Part shown: positions 26,794 through 36,503 of the stretch, one piece after another
Numbering within the stretch: the stretch's first letter is position 1
How the letters are laid out: each line of letters starts with the position of its first letter
Origin: Luteimonas granuli
GTDB lineage: Bacteria; Pseudomonadota; Gammaproteobacteria; Xanthomonadales; Xanthomonadaceae
Assembly (NCBI RefSeq): GCF_007795095.1
Contig: NZ_CP042218.1
Coordinates: forward strand, 1,364,001-1,428,000
Reading direction: 5' to 3'
Length of the DNA stretch: 64,000 bases
Translations under genes and position numbers: made by a program
The notes under the pieces: model-generated
What the model saw: only the letters and a program-made list of their open reading frames with translations
What the model was told of the DNA's origin: nothing
Databases searched by the model: none

Positions 26794-29049
26794 TCAGGTT
26801 GCTGCGGACTGTTCCCCGCCTGCGGGCATCACTGCAAGCGGGATCGATCTTCCGGTTGCTTCGCGCCGCTCGCGCTTGAGCCGACGCTGGATCTTGACCG
26901 GACACTTCGTGTCGCTGTGGTACAGCACCTGGCAGTGCAGGCACGAGATGCACTCGTTCGGATTGATGTGGCCCTCCGGATGGATCGCCTCCACCGGGCA
27001 CTCCTTGAAACAGCGCATGCAGGGATTGCCGCATTCGCGGTAGCGCTTCAACCAGTCGAACATCCGCAGGCGCCCCGGAATCGCGAGCGCCGCGCCGAGC
27101 GGGCACAAGTAGCGACAGAAGAAGCGCTCGACGAAGAGCCCGGCGACGATCAGCGCCACGGCGAACAGCACGAACCACCACTCGCGCATGAAGCGGAGAA
27201 CGATCGCCGTCTTGAAGGGCTCGACCTCCGCCAGCTGCTCGGCGAAGGCGAGGGATCCCAGCGAGACGCCGAACAGGCCGAGGAAAATGATGTACTTGAT
27301 CGGCCACAGGCGCTGGTGGACGCCCCACGGAATCTTCAGCTGCGGAACCTTCAGCGCCCTGGCCACCCGGTTGGTCAGTTCCTGCAGTGCACCGAACGGG
27401 CACAGCCAGCCGCAGAACGCTCCGCGCCCCCAGAACAGCAGCGCCACCGCCACTGAACACCACAGGATGAAGATCAGGGGATCGATCAGGAACGAAGACC
27501 AGTTGAATCCCGAGCGCAGCGAGGTCGTGAACGTCAGGACGTTGACCACGGAAAGCTGCGCTTGGGCGACCCAGCCCAGCCAGAACAGGGTCGTCACGAG
27601 GTACGCCAGGCGGATCCGGTCGAACAGCTTCTCGCGCCTGACCAGTGCGTCCTGGAAAAAGAAGACCAGGGTCAACGCGACGAGCATCACGCCAAGCATG
27701 GCGATGGCGGCGACCTTGCTCCGCCACATCCGCTTCCACAGCGGATCCGTGTCCTCTTCAAGGAATGCGCCCGCATCGGTGGCGGCCAGGCCGGACCCGG
27801 ATGGTGCTTCGGCCGCGTCCCGCGCGGCAGGCGCGGTTGCGGCGCCCGCTTCCGGCGGTGGGGCGGCAGCCCGGGTGTATCGGGCCGGAATCGAATACGG
27901 GAGATCGAACGACACGAAGGCCTTGCTCAACGCGCCGGTCGCCCGTTGAACGAGCAGCTGGAGGCGCCAGGGCTGGGCCGGATCGAACTCGCTGCCTTCC
28001 GGAACGATGAAGATCCCGATTTCCTGCAGCGATGGCGCGTCCGCGGCGGCAATCGATCCGACGCGCCGATGCAGCTGGTCCCGGAAGCGTATCGTCTCGG
28101 CGCCCTGGATCAGTTCGATGCGGTCGAAGATGCCGCCGCGCACGTATCCGGAACCCTTGAAGGAATAGATGCCGTCGCCCGCGACCAGGATGGCCTGCTG
28201 GCCGGGGGCGAGCATCCCCAGCATGCTTGCGTACTCGCTCTCGCCGAGCAGACTGCGCCCGATCGCCGGCTGCGACACCAGGGCCACGTAAAGGTCGATG
28301 AACGGATCGTCCGGCGCGCCTGCCTGCGGGCGCCGCACGGCTGCCGGGTCGCCCGCTTCGGCGAACCTGCGGTTGACATCGCCTACGGTCAGGGACAGGT
28401 GCTTGACCGCGCCCTCCTCGAGCAGCTGCCGCCAACCTGCGACGGTGCCGGCCTCCGGGTCGAGGACGCGCGCCGCTGCCGCGGCAGGGGCGGTGCCGCC
28501 GCCGTCCAGGCCAAGCAGCCGCGCCACCCTCACGGCCGAACGGGTGACGCTCTCTCCCATCACCAGCACGGTCACCGTGGCTCCACTGACCAGGTCCACG
28601 CGCGGTGGACCCGTCCCTTCGGCCGCCGCCTTCAACGGGTTGTAACCGACGAAGACGGCCAGGTAATCGACGACACGCTTCTCGGGGATGCCGATCAGCA
28701 CGATCGGTTCGCTGTGCGCGACCAGCTTGACGCCGACGATGGTGCCGGCCGTGTCCAGCCCGACGAGGACGTGGATGGGTTTGCTGGAATAGCCGTCCGC
28801 GTTGACGTACTGCGAATTCAGGTAGGCGTAGCCGACCAGCTGGTCGCCCCGGAAGACCTGCGCGACAGGCGGCGACTGTCGGGTGGGCCCGAAGCGATCG
28901 GCTCCGGGCACGAGCTCACCTGGCGCGACCTGGTCCACGAAGGTGTCGAAAGTCGCCCGGGACTGCGCGGCCGCCGGCTGCCATGAAAGCGCGCCGAACA
29001 GGAAGATGGCGAGGACCGCACGCCACGCAACGCTAGCCGGATCGCTCAC
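26794..29049 (-). CDS. nosR: NosR, flavin/Fe-S membrane protein for N2O respiration
   Basis: Polytopic membrane protein that sustains NosZ activity in vivo and is required for nos expression in model denitrifiers. From the GTG at 29049 it has 751 residues; a longer reading to 29253 would extend through the divergent promoter region. The layout is a signal/membrane segment, then a periplasmic FMN-binding domain with DLVSGATVT (flavinylated Thr, target of ApbE). A membrane domain follows with FCGWLCPFGALQE and FCRYLCPLGAAL polyferredoxin-type Cys motifs. The C-terminal 4Fe-4S pair is CGNPCMRCFKECP and CISCLHCQ. It is first gene of the operon, with a GGGGG ribosome site. I found no convincing FNR/DNR box upstream. 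Confidence 0.95.
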   Translation of the reverse strand: MSDPASVAWRAVLAIFLFGALSWQPAAAQSRATFDTFVDQVAPGELVPGADRFGPTRQSPPVAQVFRGDQLVGYAYLNSQYVNADGYSSKPIHVLVGLDTAGTIVGVKLVAHSEPIVLIGIPEKRVVDYLAVFVGYNPLKAAAEGTGPPRVDLVSGATVTVLVMGESVTRSAVRVARLLGLDGGGTAPAAAAARVLDPEAGTVAGWRQLLEEGAVKHLSLTVGDVNRRFAEAGDPAAVRRPQAGAPDDPFIDLYVALVSQPAIGRSLLGESEYASMLGMLAPGQQAILVAGDGIYSFKGSGYVRGGIFDRIELIQGAETIRFRDQLHRRVGSIAAADAPSLQEIGIFIVPEGSEFDPAQPWRLQLLVQRATGALSKAFVSFDLPYSIPARYTRAAAPPPEAGAATAPAARDAAEAPSGSGLAATDAGAFLEEDTDPLWKRMWRSKVAAIAMLGVMLVALTLVFFFQDALVRREKLFDRIRLAYLVTTLFWLGWVAQAQLSVVNVLTFTTSLRSGFNWSSFLIDPLIFILWCSVAVALLFWGRGAFCGWLCPFGALQELTNRVARALKVPQLKIPWGVHQRLWPIKYIIFLGLFGVSLGSLAFAEQLAEVEPFKTAIVLRFMREWWFVLFAVALIVAGLFVERFFCRYLCPLGAALAIPGRLRMFDWLKRYRECGNPCMRCFKECPVEAIHPEGHINPNECISCLHCQVLYHSDTKCPVKIQRRLKRERREATGRSIPLAVMPAGGEQSAAT

Positions 29050-29144
29050 ATCTACCCCCGCGACACATGTGGGATGATTGGCGCTGGTCCACCGCGACCG
29101 CCAGGCGCGGATGGCTTCGGGCCAGTATAGGCGAGGTGCCTGCA

Positions 29145-30155
29145 ATGGGTGGAACCCCTTCCGACCGCGGCCTGCACGAACCGTTTTCCCTCGGCACCGA
29201 CAGGCGCGACGCGGATCGGCCTTGGCGCCAGCACTCCACGCGGCGGCGATCACTTCTTCGGGACGATCCCGACATCGACGTCGTCAACATGGCCACGCTG
29301 GTGCGTATCGCCAAGGCCATCGAGGACGAAGCGGTCCGTCGCTACGCCCTGCTCGCCGGATTGATGGACCGTCGCGGCGAACCCGCAACCGCCCTCGCCT
29401 TCCGCGTGATGCTGGACGAGGAGCGTCGCCATGTGGTGGCCGTGGATCGCTGGGCGGCCTCGGTGGGAGAGCCAGGTCCCGCGTCAGGCGACTTCGAGTG
29501 GCGGCTGCCGGCCGACCTGTCCAGCTCCTGGGAAGACATCGCCGGGAGCGCCTTGCTCACGCCATACAGGGCCTTCGCGGTGGCGGTCGAGAACGAGGAG
29601 CGCGCGTTCTCGTTCTATGCCTACCTGGCCGCCCGCGCCGAAAACGAGCAGACCAGGGCGGAAGCCGAGAAGCTCGGCGCGGAAGAGCTTCGGCACGCGG
29701 CGCTGCTGCGCCGATGGCGACGTCGGGCCTACCACCGGGAGCGTCGTCCCACGCGGCCCGGGCCGCCGCAGCTCGACTCGGTCGAGACGTTGCGCGATTT
29801 CCTGGCACGGCAGGAAGCGGCCATCGCGGCAGCACACTCCGCCCTGGCGGCGCGGCTGAAGCGTGCGGGCGACGTTGCGAGCGCGCAGCTTCTGGAGCGT
29901 CCCGTCCCCGGGTCGCCGCAGCCGCGGGTCGCCGGCGCCGTTCCAGGGTTGGAGACAGCCTGGCCGGGCACGGCTGGCGAGTCCGACGAGGATCCGCGCC
30001 ACTTGCTCGTCGATGCGCAGAAGCCGCTGGAGGCCCTGGCGGATGTCCTCGAGGGCGTCATGGCCACGGCCGATGGCGATCTGTTCGACGAGGCGGCCGC
30101 CGCGATGGGCGGCGTCGTCGAGCGGATCGCCCGGATTTCGCTGCGGACCGACTGA
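29145..30155 (+). CDS. ferritin-like (rubrerythrin-type) diiron protein
   Basis: A 336-residue soluble protein, starting at the ATG at 29145 with GAGGTG seven bases upstream. A four-helix ferritin-like domain occupies about 50-195. It shows the duplicated EX6Y and EXXH pattern: EDEAVRRYALL, DEERRH, ENEERAFSFYAYLA and AEELRH, which should hold a diiron site. A second Arg/Ala-rich helical region (about 235-336) is not recognised. There is no rubredoxin tail. It is divergent from nosR with a 95-base shared promoter region, suggesting a role in oxygen/peroxide or iron handling during microaerobic respiration, which is inference. The first 45 residues are poorly conserved-looking, so a later Met start is possible. 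Confidence 0.75.
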   Translation: MGGTPSDRGLHEPFSLGTDRRDADRPWRQHSTRRRSLLRDDPDIDVVNMATLVRIAKAIEDEAVRRYALLAGLMDRRGEPATALAFRVMLDEERRHVVAVDRWAASVGEPGPASGDFEWRLPADLSSSWEDIAGSALLTPYRAFAVAVENEERAFSFYAYLAARAENEQTRAEAEKLGAEELRHAALLRRWRRRAYHRERRPTRPGPPQLDSVETLRDFLARQEAAIAAAHSALAARLKRAGDVASAQLLERPVPGSPQPRVAGAVPGLETAWPGTAGESDEDPRHLLVDAQKPLEALADVLEGVMATADGDLFDEAAAAMGGVVERIARISLRTD

Positions 30156-30159
30156 GCCC

Positions 30160-30184
30160 GGCCGGCGCGGAGTCCGCGCCGGCC
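30160..30184. terminator. bidirectional hairpin between convergent genes
   Basis: A perfect 11-bp stem, GGCCGGCGCGG (30160-30170) and CCGCGCCGGCC (30174-30184), with a 3-base loop sits between the ferritin-like gene and the TonB-dependent receptor, which converge. There is no long T-run on either side. Confidence 0.6.
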
Positions 30185-30200
30185 AGCCTTCCGTCGCGAT

Positions 30201-33065
30201 CTAGAACCGCAGCCCCACCCGCGCGTAGAAGAACCGCCCCGGCAGGTCGTAGGTGGACGCGTCGTAGCCGTTGAGCGAGCAGCTCAGGCAGATCGGCGGG
30301 TCCTCGCCGGTGAGGTTGTTCACGCCCAGCACGAAGCGCAGGCCGCGCAGCCAGGCATCGCTGTTCCAGGACGCCTGCAGGTCGTGGTAGGTGGTGGCCT
30401 CCATGCGGTTGCGGTCGGCGACGCTGTCGTCGCAGATCGGGAAACCGTTGGCGCCGCCGCAGGACTCGCGCAGTTCGCCGATGTAGCGCATGTTCCAGGC
30501 CAGGGCCCACGGGCCCATGCTCCACTGCGTCGACAGCGTGGACGTCCATTCGGGGATCGCGCTGTCGTTGACCTCCACGCCCGGCCCGCGCGGCTCGGCC
30601 TGGCCGGACTCGTTCACGAGCTCGAATTCGCTCACGAACGTGGCCTTCGCGTCGAAGCGCAGCTGGCCCCAGGACTGCTCGGGCAGCAGCCAGCCGAGGC
30701 TGAAGTCCCAGCCGTCGGTGCGGATGGTGCCGAGGTTGTCGAGGATGTCGTCGAAACGCACGATCTGGCCGCGGTCGCTGCGGTCGTACGAGGCGCAGGA
30801 GAACGGATCGGCCTGGAACACGCAGCGCTCGAGGATCGCCTGGGCGTCGGGTGCCTGGATGGCGTCGTCGATGGTGTGCTTGTAGAAGGTCAGGCCCAGG
30901 TCCATGCGCTCGGACCAGGCGGTGCCGGTCGCGAACGCGGGGCTCCACACCGCACCCAGGTTCAGGCTGCGGCTGGTCTCGGGCTGCAGGTTGGCGTTGC
31001 CCGAAGTCACCACCGAGATCTGCGAGTTGGTCTGCACGTAGTCCGCGGGCACGCCCTGTGCCACGCACTCCGGAAGGACCGCGTTGGCGGCACCGGAGCA
31101 GGGATCGACCAGGGTGGCGTCGAAGCGCGACAGCGTGCCGTACAGCTCGCCGATGGACGGTGCGCGGAAGCCCTGCGCGAACGAGCCGCGCAGCACCAGT
31201 TCGTCCGCCAGCTGCCAGCGCAGGCCGAGCTTGCCCGTGCTCTCGCCGCCGAAGGTGGAGTAGTCGGAGTAGCGGCCGGCGATGCTCATGTCCAGCGCGT
31301 TGCCGCGCTCCGGGTTGGCGAACAGCGGCACCGCGAGCTCGACGTAGATCTCGTTGACGTCGTAGTCGCCCGAGGTGGGGCCCGAGGGCACGCCGTTGTA
31401 TTCGCCGGCCACGGTGATCGGGTCGGGCTGGTAGCTGCCTTCGTACTTGCGGTACTCGTAGCCGGCGGCGAAGCCCAGCGGACCGGCCGGCATCTGCGCC
31501 AGCGCGCCGGTGACGTTGGCCGATGCCAGCGTCAGCGTGTTCTCGCTCTCGTCGCGCACCACCGGCTGGATGAAGGCCAGCATCTCCGGGGTGATGGTAC
31601 CGGCGCCGCCGAACAGGTCCAGCGGCACGCATCCGGCGATCGCCGCGCAGGCGGCGGGATCGCCCAGGGCCTCGTTGATGCGGCGCAGGTTGTAGCTGCC
31701 GAGGTTGGTCTGCTCGGCCTTGCTCTCGCTGCGCACCACGTTCACGTCCCAGCTCCAGGGACGGGCGTTGACGTCGAAGCTGCCGTCCAGCCCCGCGGCC
31801 ACGTACCAGGTCTCGACGTCCTGCCGGTAGCGGCGGGGGCCGCCTTCGACCGGGCGGCGTCCGAGCAGGAACAGGTTCGCATCGGGGCCGACGGTGGTCA
31901 GGTCGAAGCCGAAGGGGTTGTACGGGTTCAGCGCCGAGATCACCAGCGAGCTTTCGCCCCAGTGGTTGTAGATGCCGGCATCGGTGCCGAGGAAGAACGG
32001 TTCCGGCGCCGCCTGGTTGGCCGACTCGCGCTCGTTGTACAGGACGCGCGCGTGGGCCCCGATGTTGTCGTTGAACGCGAAGCGCACCTGGCCGAACACC
32101 GTCTTGCGCTCGGACGGCGTGAGCAGCAGGTTGTAGGGCGCGAAGTTGAAGCGGTCGGCGGTGGTGAAGCAGTGGAAGTCGTCGGTGCGGGCGCAGCCCT
32201 GCCCGGGGACGAAGGTCGGCGCGGTGGCGCCCGTGTTCGTGGTCAGGTTGTGCACCAGCCCGGTGTTGGGATCGAGGAAGACGAAGCGGCCCTGCGGCGT
32301 CGCGGAGCTGCCGTTGGCCAGCCCGGTGCCGGGCACCGGCACGCTGGACGGACCGTATTCCAGCGAGGACACCTCTTCCTGCTTGAAGTACGAGCCGCCG
32401 ACGAACCACTGCAGGCGGTCGGTGCCGCCGCCATAGCCCATGTCGACGCCCCAGGTGTCGCCACCGAGGTCCTCGTAGGTGCCGTAGTGCAGCTCGACGT
32501 CGCCGCCCTGCACGTTCTTGCGGGTGATGATGTTGACCACGCCGGCGATGGCGTCGGAACCATAGATCGACGAGGCGCCGTCCTCCAGCACCTCGATGCG
32601 GTCGACCAGCGCCAGCGGGATGGTGTTGAGGTCCACCGCCGAGCCCACGCCGGAGCCCGAGGATTCGTTGATCCAGCGGATGCCGTCCACCAGCACCAGC
32701 ACGCGCTTGGGGCCGAGGTGGCGCAGGTCGACCGTGGCCGCACCCGCGCCCACGCCGCCACCGTCGGGCGGGAAGCCGAAGTTGCCGCTGGAATTGAACT
32801 TGGTGTTGAGGCCGGCACCGCTGGCGGTCAGGTTCTGCACCACGTCGGCGACCGATTTGAAGCCGCTGCGGTCGATGGCCTCGCGGGTGAGGACCTGCAC
32901 GGGAACATGGGTCTCGAGTTCGGACTGACGGATGCGCGAGCCGGTGACGGTGACCCTGTCCAGGGTGGTGGGATCGGGCTGGTCCTGTGCGAAAGCGACG
33001 GGAACGACAAACGGGAGCGCGACGCAGATGGCGGCTGCGAGCGCGCAACGCGGTGGCATGGTCAT
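30201..33065 (-). CDS. TonB-dependent outer-membrane receptor
   Basis: Large outer-membrane active transporter, 954 residues from the ATG at 33065 (AGGAG ribosome site; signal peptide ending VAFA-Q). A TonB-box-like segment ([12 protein letters not shown]) is followed by the plug domain (about 45-165), with [11 protein letters not shown] and [30 protein letters not shown]. The beta-barrel ends in the outer-membrane signature [10 protein letters not shown]. Long extracellular loops contain Cys pairs (for example LPEC, DPFSC, SCGG, CLSC). The ligand is unknown; the class resembles the many peptide/carbohydrate receptors of Lysobacteraceae and no siderophore genes are adjacent. It is divergent from the glycosyltransferase. 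Confidence 0.93.
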   Translation of the reverse strand: MTMPPRCALAAAICVALPFVVPVAFAQDQPDPTTLDRVTVTGSRIRQSELETHVPVQVLTREAIDRSGFKSVADVVQNLTASGAGLNTKFNSSGNFGFPPDGGGVGAGAATVDLRHLGPKRVLVLVDGIRWINESSGSGVGSAVDLNTIPLALVDRIEVLEDGASSIYGSDAIAGVVNIITRKNVQGGDVELHYGTYEDLGGDTWGVDMGYGGGTDRLQWFVGGSYFKQEEVSSLEYGPSSVPVPGTGLANGSSATPQGRFVFLDPNTGLVHNLTTNTGATAPTFVPGQGCARTDDFHCFTTADRFNFAPYNLLLTPSERKTVFGQVRFAFNDNIGAHARVLYNERESANQAAPEPFFLGTDAGIYNHWGESSLVISALNPYNPFGFDLTTVGPDANLFLLGRRPVEGGPRRYRQDVETWYVAAGLDGSFDVNARPWSWDVNVVRSESKAEQTNLGSYNLRRINEALGDPAACAAIAGCVPLDLFGGAGTITPEMLAFIQPVVRDESENTLTLASANVTGALAQMPAGPLGFAAGYEYRKYEGSYQPDPITVAGEYNGVPSGPTSGDYDVNEIYVELAVPLFANPERGNALDMSIAGRYSDYSTFGGESTGKLGLRWQLADELVLRGSFAQGFRAPSIGELYGTLSRFDATLVDPCSGAANAVLPECVAQGVPADYVQTNSQISVVTSGNANLQPETSRSLNLGAVWSPAFATGTAWSERMDLGLTFYKHTIDDAIQAPDAQAILERCVFQADPFSCASYDRSDRGQIVRFDDILDNLGTIRTDGWDFSLGWLLPEQSWGQLRFDAKATFVSEFELVNESGQAEPRGPGVEVNDSAIPEWTSTLSTQWSMGPWALAWNMRYIGELRESCGGANGFPICDDSVADRNRMEATTYHDLQASWNSDAWLRGLRFVLGVNNLTGEDPPICLSCSLNGYDASTYDLPGRFFYARVGLRF

Positions 33066-33176
33066 GACGCTCTCCTGGTTGTTGGAAAGCCGGGCCGTTG
33101 TCCCCCTCCGGACCGCCGGCTGCCCTGTTGTAAACAAACTGTAAAGCCCGGACAAGCCCCCTGAATATGTGACGAG

Positions 33177-33192
33177 TGGCACGATTTGTGCT
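33177..33192 (+). promoter_or_regulatory. candidate sigma-54 (RpoN) promoter
   Basis: TGGCACGATTTGTGCT matches the -24/-12 consensus TGGCACG-N4-TTGCW with one mismatch, and the invariant GG and GC are exactly ten bases apart. A T-rich stretch (CTTCTTTTTG) follows the -12 box. Transcription would begin near 33203, about 120 bases before the glycosyltransferase start codon. An enhancer-binding activator would be required; no obvious activator site was identified. Confidence 0.55.
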
Positions 33193-33326
33193 TCTTTTTG
33201 GGGCATGTGCGCCGCCCTTTGCTGCATCCGGCAGCGAAGTGGCGGAATCCAGGGGCTACCTCGCGGCGTTTTCTGACGCTCAAGGTCAGTCCTTGGCCTG
33301 CACCTGCCCACAAGGAAGCACGACCG

Positions 33327-34718
33327 GTGAACAAGGAAACCCGCCCCGCCTGGCCATTGGAGCCGGCGACCGAGCCGCCACAATCCGCGTCCAGGCGTGG
33401 TTTCTATCTGCCCGTTCCGCTGAAATTCGGTCTCGCGCTCACGATCGCGATCGCCTGGACGCTGCTGAGCATCCGGCTGTCACTGCCCTGGCTGTCCGAC
33501 CTGTCGCGCCTGGTCGGCCGGCCGCTGGCCATCGGCATGATCACGTTCATCGCCTATGTCCCGGGCTTCATGAACGGCTTCCTGATTTCCACCATCCTCC
33601 TCGACCGCCGTCCCCCGCGGCGGCGGCCCGACCAGTATCCGGCCGTGACGGTGCTGGTGGCCTGCTACAACGAAGGCGCGAACATCGAGCATACGGTCAC
33701 CAGCCTCGCGCGGCAGGACTACCCGGGCCCGATGACGGTGCTGGTACTCGACGACGGCTCCACCGACGACTCCGTCGAGCGCGCGGAGGCGGCCATCGCC
33801 GCGGCGGAGCCGAGGCCGGGCCACTCCTTCCGCGTGGTCCGCGGCGAGCGCAACGTCGGCAAGGCGGGCGTGCTCAACCGCGGCCTGGCGATGACGACCG
33901 ATGCACTGGTGGTCACCGTCGACGGCGATTCCTGGGTGTACCGCGACGCCATGGCCCAGCTCGTGGAGCGCTATCTGTCCGACCCTCCCGGCACCCGGGC
34001 GGTGGCCGGCGCGGTGCTGGCGAGGAACTCGCGCCAGAACTGGCTCACGCGGGTGCAGGAGTGGGACTACTTCCACGGCATCGCCGCGGTCAAGCGCATG
34101 CAGAGCATGTACCACGGCACGCTGGTGGCCCAGGGCGCGTTCTCGATCTACGAGCGGACCGCGCTCGAAGAGGTCGGCGGCTGGCCGCAGAGCGTCGGCG
34201 AGGACATCGTGGTGTCCTGGGCGCTGCTGGAGCGTGGCTATCGCATCGGCTACTGCGAGGACGCGGTGGTGTTCACCAACGTGCCCGACACGTTCGCGCA
34301 GTTCGCACGGCAGCGCAAGCGCTGGTCGCGAGGGCTGATCGAGGCGTTCCGGGCCAGTCCGAGGCTGCTGCTGAAGCCGCGGCTGAGCCTGCTCTTCATC
34401 TGGTGGAACCTGTTCTTCCTGCCGCTGGACGTGGTCTACACCCTGGTGTTCATCCCCGGCGTCATCGCGGCGCTGTTCGGGTACTACCACATCGTCGGCA
34501 TCATGACCCTGCTGGTCCTGCCGCTGGCGATCCTCTGGAACGCGCTGATCTTCCGCACCCAGCACTGGATGTTCAAACGCCAGGACCTGAAGGTGCGCAG
34601 GAACCTGCGCGGCTTCTTCATCTACGTGCTCGGGTATTCGATGGTCCTGCAACCGGTCTGCGTCTGGGGCTACATCTCCGAACTCGCCGGCCTGCGCAAG
34701 AGCTGGGGAACGAAATGA
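33327..34718 (+). CDS. membrane family 2 glycosyltransferase (PgaC/cellulose-synthase-like)
   Basis: Processive-type polysaccharide synthase, 463 residues from the GTG at 33327, which has an AAGGAAG ribosome site; upstream in-frame codons lack one. Two N-terminal membrane helices (about 30-80) precede the GT-A domain. Catalytic motifs are VACYNEG, LDDGSTDDS, VDGDS (DxD), GED and RQRKRW (QxxRW type). Three to four membrane helices follow. The architecture matches beta-1,6-GlcNAc or related exopolysaccharide synthases, but no deacetylase or PgaD-type partner is adjacent. The stop overlaps the next gene by ATGA. Control by sigma-54 is suggested by the upstream promoter. Confidence 0.88.
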   Translation: MNKETRPAWPLEPATEPPQSASRRGFYLPVPLKFGLALTIAIAWTLLSIRLSLPWLSDLSRLVGRPLAIGMITFIAYVPGFMNGFLISTILLDRRPPRRRPDQYPAVTVLVACYNEGANIEHTVTSLARQDYPGPMTVLVLDDGSTDDSVERAEAAIAAAEPRPGHSFRVVRGERNVGKAGVLNRGLAMTTDALVVTVDGDSWVYRDAMAQLVERYLSDPPGTRAVAGAVLARNSRQNWLTRVQEWDYFHGIAAVKRMQSMYHGTLVAQGAFSIYERTALEEVGGWPQSVGEDIVVSWALLERGYRIGYCEDAVVFTNVPDTFAQFARQRKRWSRGLIEAFRASPRLLLKPRLSLLFIWWNLFFLPLDVVYTLVFIPGVIAALFGYYHIVGIMTLLVLPLAILWNALIFRTQHWMFKRQDLKVRRNLRGFFIYVLGYSMVLQPVCVWGYISELAGLRKSWGTK

Positions 34719-35638
34719 GCGCGCGCACGGGCTTCGCAGCGCACGCGGCGCTGTGGCTGGCGTTGCTGGCTCCGATGGCCGCATCCGCGGTCCAGGCCGC
34801 GCCGCCGGCGGCCGGCGGAATCGAGGTCTTCGCGTCCGACGACGCCGAGGACACCACGATCGCGAAGACCGCGGTCTCCGCATATGCGCGCTACGACGAT
34901 GCGGGAAACCACCTCGGGCTGGTGCTGGAACATGCGCGCTTCAGGCCGGTCGGGGAGAGCGGCTGGACCGATCACCGCGCCTACATCGCCTTCGCCGGCG
35001 GCCGAGACCATCTGGCCTGGGACGGCAGGATCGGCACCGACGGCCAGACGCTGCTGGGTCGCGCATCGCTGGTGCGTGACCAGGGGTGGCGACAGGAGTA
35101 CTTCGTCGAGCGCGACGTGCTCGAGACCCGCGCAGGGCGCGACGGGCGCTACGTGACTTTCGCCGGCGCCGCGCTCGACGTCCCGCTGGGCGGACGAGGA
35201 CAGCAGGTCACGCTGCTCGCCGGCCTCCAGGACTTCCCGGGCGACAACCTGCGCAGCCACCTGCGGGCGACGTACTCGCTGCCGCTGCTGCCCGACCAGG
35301 GTCTCGGGCTGCAGGTGCGCGCGCGCAGCTTCCACAACAGCCATCCGCGCGAGCTGGACTACTACTCGCCGCGGCGCTTCGACGAGATCCTGCCGATGTT
35401 GCGGCTGCGCCGCTTCCGGGGTGGATGGCTGTACTCGGCCGCCGCGGGCGTCGGGCGCCAGCGCGAATCCGGCGCCGACTGGCGCGCCGCACGCCTGGCC
35501 GAGGTGCTGGTGGAAAGCCCGCGCAGTTCGAGCGACTGGTACCTGCGCATGCATCTGCTCTACAGCAACACGCCGGTCGGCGACGGCACGAACTACGGCT
35601 ACCGGCAGCTGCACCTCCAGGCGGTCAAGGGCTTCTGA
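34715..35638 (+). CDS. predicted outer-membrane beta-barrel protein
   Basis: A 307-residue protein translationally coupled to the glycosyltransferase. The signal peptide is about residues 1-28 (ends VQA-A). The mature chain has alternating amphipathic strands, for example GLVLEHARFRPVG, HRAYIAFAGG, QQVTLLAGLQDF, HLRATYSLPLL, LGLQVRARSF and WYLRMHLLYSN, and ends in Phe (HLQAVKGF), as outer-membrane barrels do. The style is that of YaiO-like barrels, though I do not claim a firm family. The pairing suggests export or surface modification of the glycan made by the glycosyltransferase; this is inference. No TPR domain of PgaA type is present. Confidence 0.7.
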   Translation: MSARTGFAAHAALWLALLAPMAASAVQAAPPAAGGIEVFASDDAEDTTIAKTAVSAYARYDDAGNHLGLVLEHARFRPVGESGWTDHRAYIAFAGGRDHLAWDGRIGTDGQTLLGRASLVRDQGWRQEYFVERDVLETRAGRDGRYVTFAGAALDVPLGGRGQQVTLLAGLQDFPGDNLRSHLRATYSLPLLPDQGLGLQVRARSFHNSHPRELDYYSPRRFDEILPMLRLRRFRGGWLYSAAAGVGRQRESGADWRAARLAEVLVESPRSSSDWYLRMHLLYSNTPVGDGTNYGYRQLHLQAVKGF

Positions 35639-35657
35639 CGACGCCCGTGGCGCCAGC

Positions 35658-36455
35658 TCAGCCCTGCAGCACCAGGCTCAGGCCGACGCCCACCAGGAAC
35701 ACTGCGAACACCCGCCGCAGCGCCGGCCCGCTGATCGCGTGCGCCAGGCGGGTGCCCCAGGGCGCGGCCAGCACCGAGGTGATGGCCACGCCGATGGCCG
35801 CGGGCAGGTAGACGTAGCCCACGGCGCCCTGGGGCAGCCCTCCGGGCGGCGCATTCAGTGCATAGCCCACGACGCTGCCCACGGCGATCGCCACTCCGCA
35901 GGCCGAGGAGGTGCCGACCGCGCGCACCGGCCGCACGCCGCGCCACACCAGGAGCGGCACGGTCATGCTGCCGCCGCCGATGCCGACCACCGCCGACAGC
36001 GCGCCGATGCCGGTGCCGGCCGCCGTCATCGGCAGGCCCGTGGGCACGATGTCGCGGCCGCCGTCGGCGCGCGTGCCGCCGAAGGCCATCTGCGCGCCGG
36101 CCAGCAGGCAGTACAGCGCCACGATCCAGCGCAGCACGATGCCTTCCAGGCCGACGGCGAACCGGCTGCCCAGCCAGCCGCCGACCAGCAGTCCGGGCAG
36201 CATCCAGCGCACCGTCGGCCAGAGCACGCTGCCGCGCCGGTGGTGCGACCGGGCCGATGACAGCGCCGTGAAGACGATGCTCGCCATCGAGGTGGCCAGG
36301 GCCGCGTGCATCGCCAGGTCGACCGGCACGCCCTGCAGCGGCAGCAGCCAGGCCAGCGCCGCCACCAGCACCAGGCCGCCGCCGATGCCGAGCAGGCCGG
36401 CGAGCACGCCGGCCAGCATGCCCAGCAGCGGGAACATCCAGAACCCTTCGATCAC
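35658..36455 (-). CDS. TauE/SafE family sulfite/organosulfur exporter
   Basis: Inner-membrane permease of 265 residues with about eight helices. The GTG start at 36455 is favoured by an AAGGAG site six bases upstream; a further in-frame start would overlap the promoter of the divergent transglycosylase. It shows the two family repeats, LAGLLGIGGGLVLV (about 20-33) and LSAVVGIGGGSMTVPLLV, plus THxxTS-like ALATSMASIVFTAL and VGTSSACGVAI. The substrate (sulfite, sulfoacetate or another anion) is not resolvable. Confidence 0.9.
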   Translation of the reverse strand: MIEGFWMFPLLGMLAGVLAGLLGIGGGLVLVAALAWLLPLQGVPVDLAMHAALATSMASIVFTALSSARSHHRRGSVLWPTVRWMLPGLLVGGWLGSRFAVGLEGIVLRWIVALYCLLAGAQMAFGGTRADGGRDIVPTGLPMTAAGTGIGALSAVVGIGGGSMTVPLLVWRGVRPVRAVGTSSACGVAIAVGSVVGYALNAPPGGLPQGAVGYVYLPAAIGVAITSVLAAPWGTRLAHAISGPALRRVFAVFLVGVGLSLVLQG

Positions 36456-36503
36456 ATCGACTCCTTCAGCATCGGCCGGGGACCCGTTCGATATAGTCGC
36501 CGC

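Noticed and set aside
29050..29144. FNR/DNR-type box upstream of nosR
   Set aside because: No TTGAT-N4-ATCAA-like inverted repeat could be read. CACATGTG (29064-29071) is a short palindrome only.
33130..33140. TTGTAAACAA element upstream of the TonB-dependent receptor as a regulator site
   Set aside because: It is only an imperfect short palindrome and matches no operator I can name.
30384..33164. 926-codon open frame on the plus strand opposite the TonB-dependent receptor
   Set aside because: It is the antisense shadow of a gene with clear receptor motifs. Long opposite-strand frames are expected at this G+C content, and the translation is His/Gly/Ala-rich without domains.
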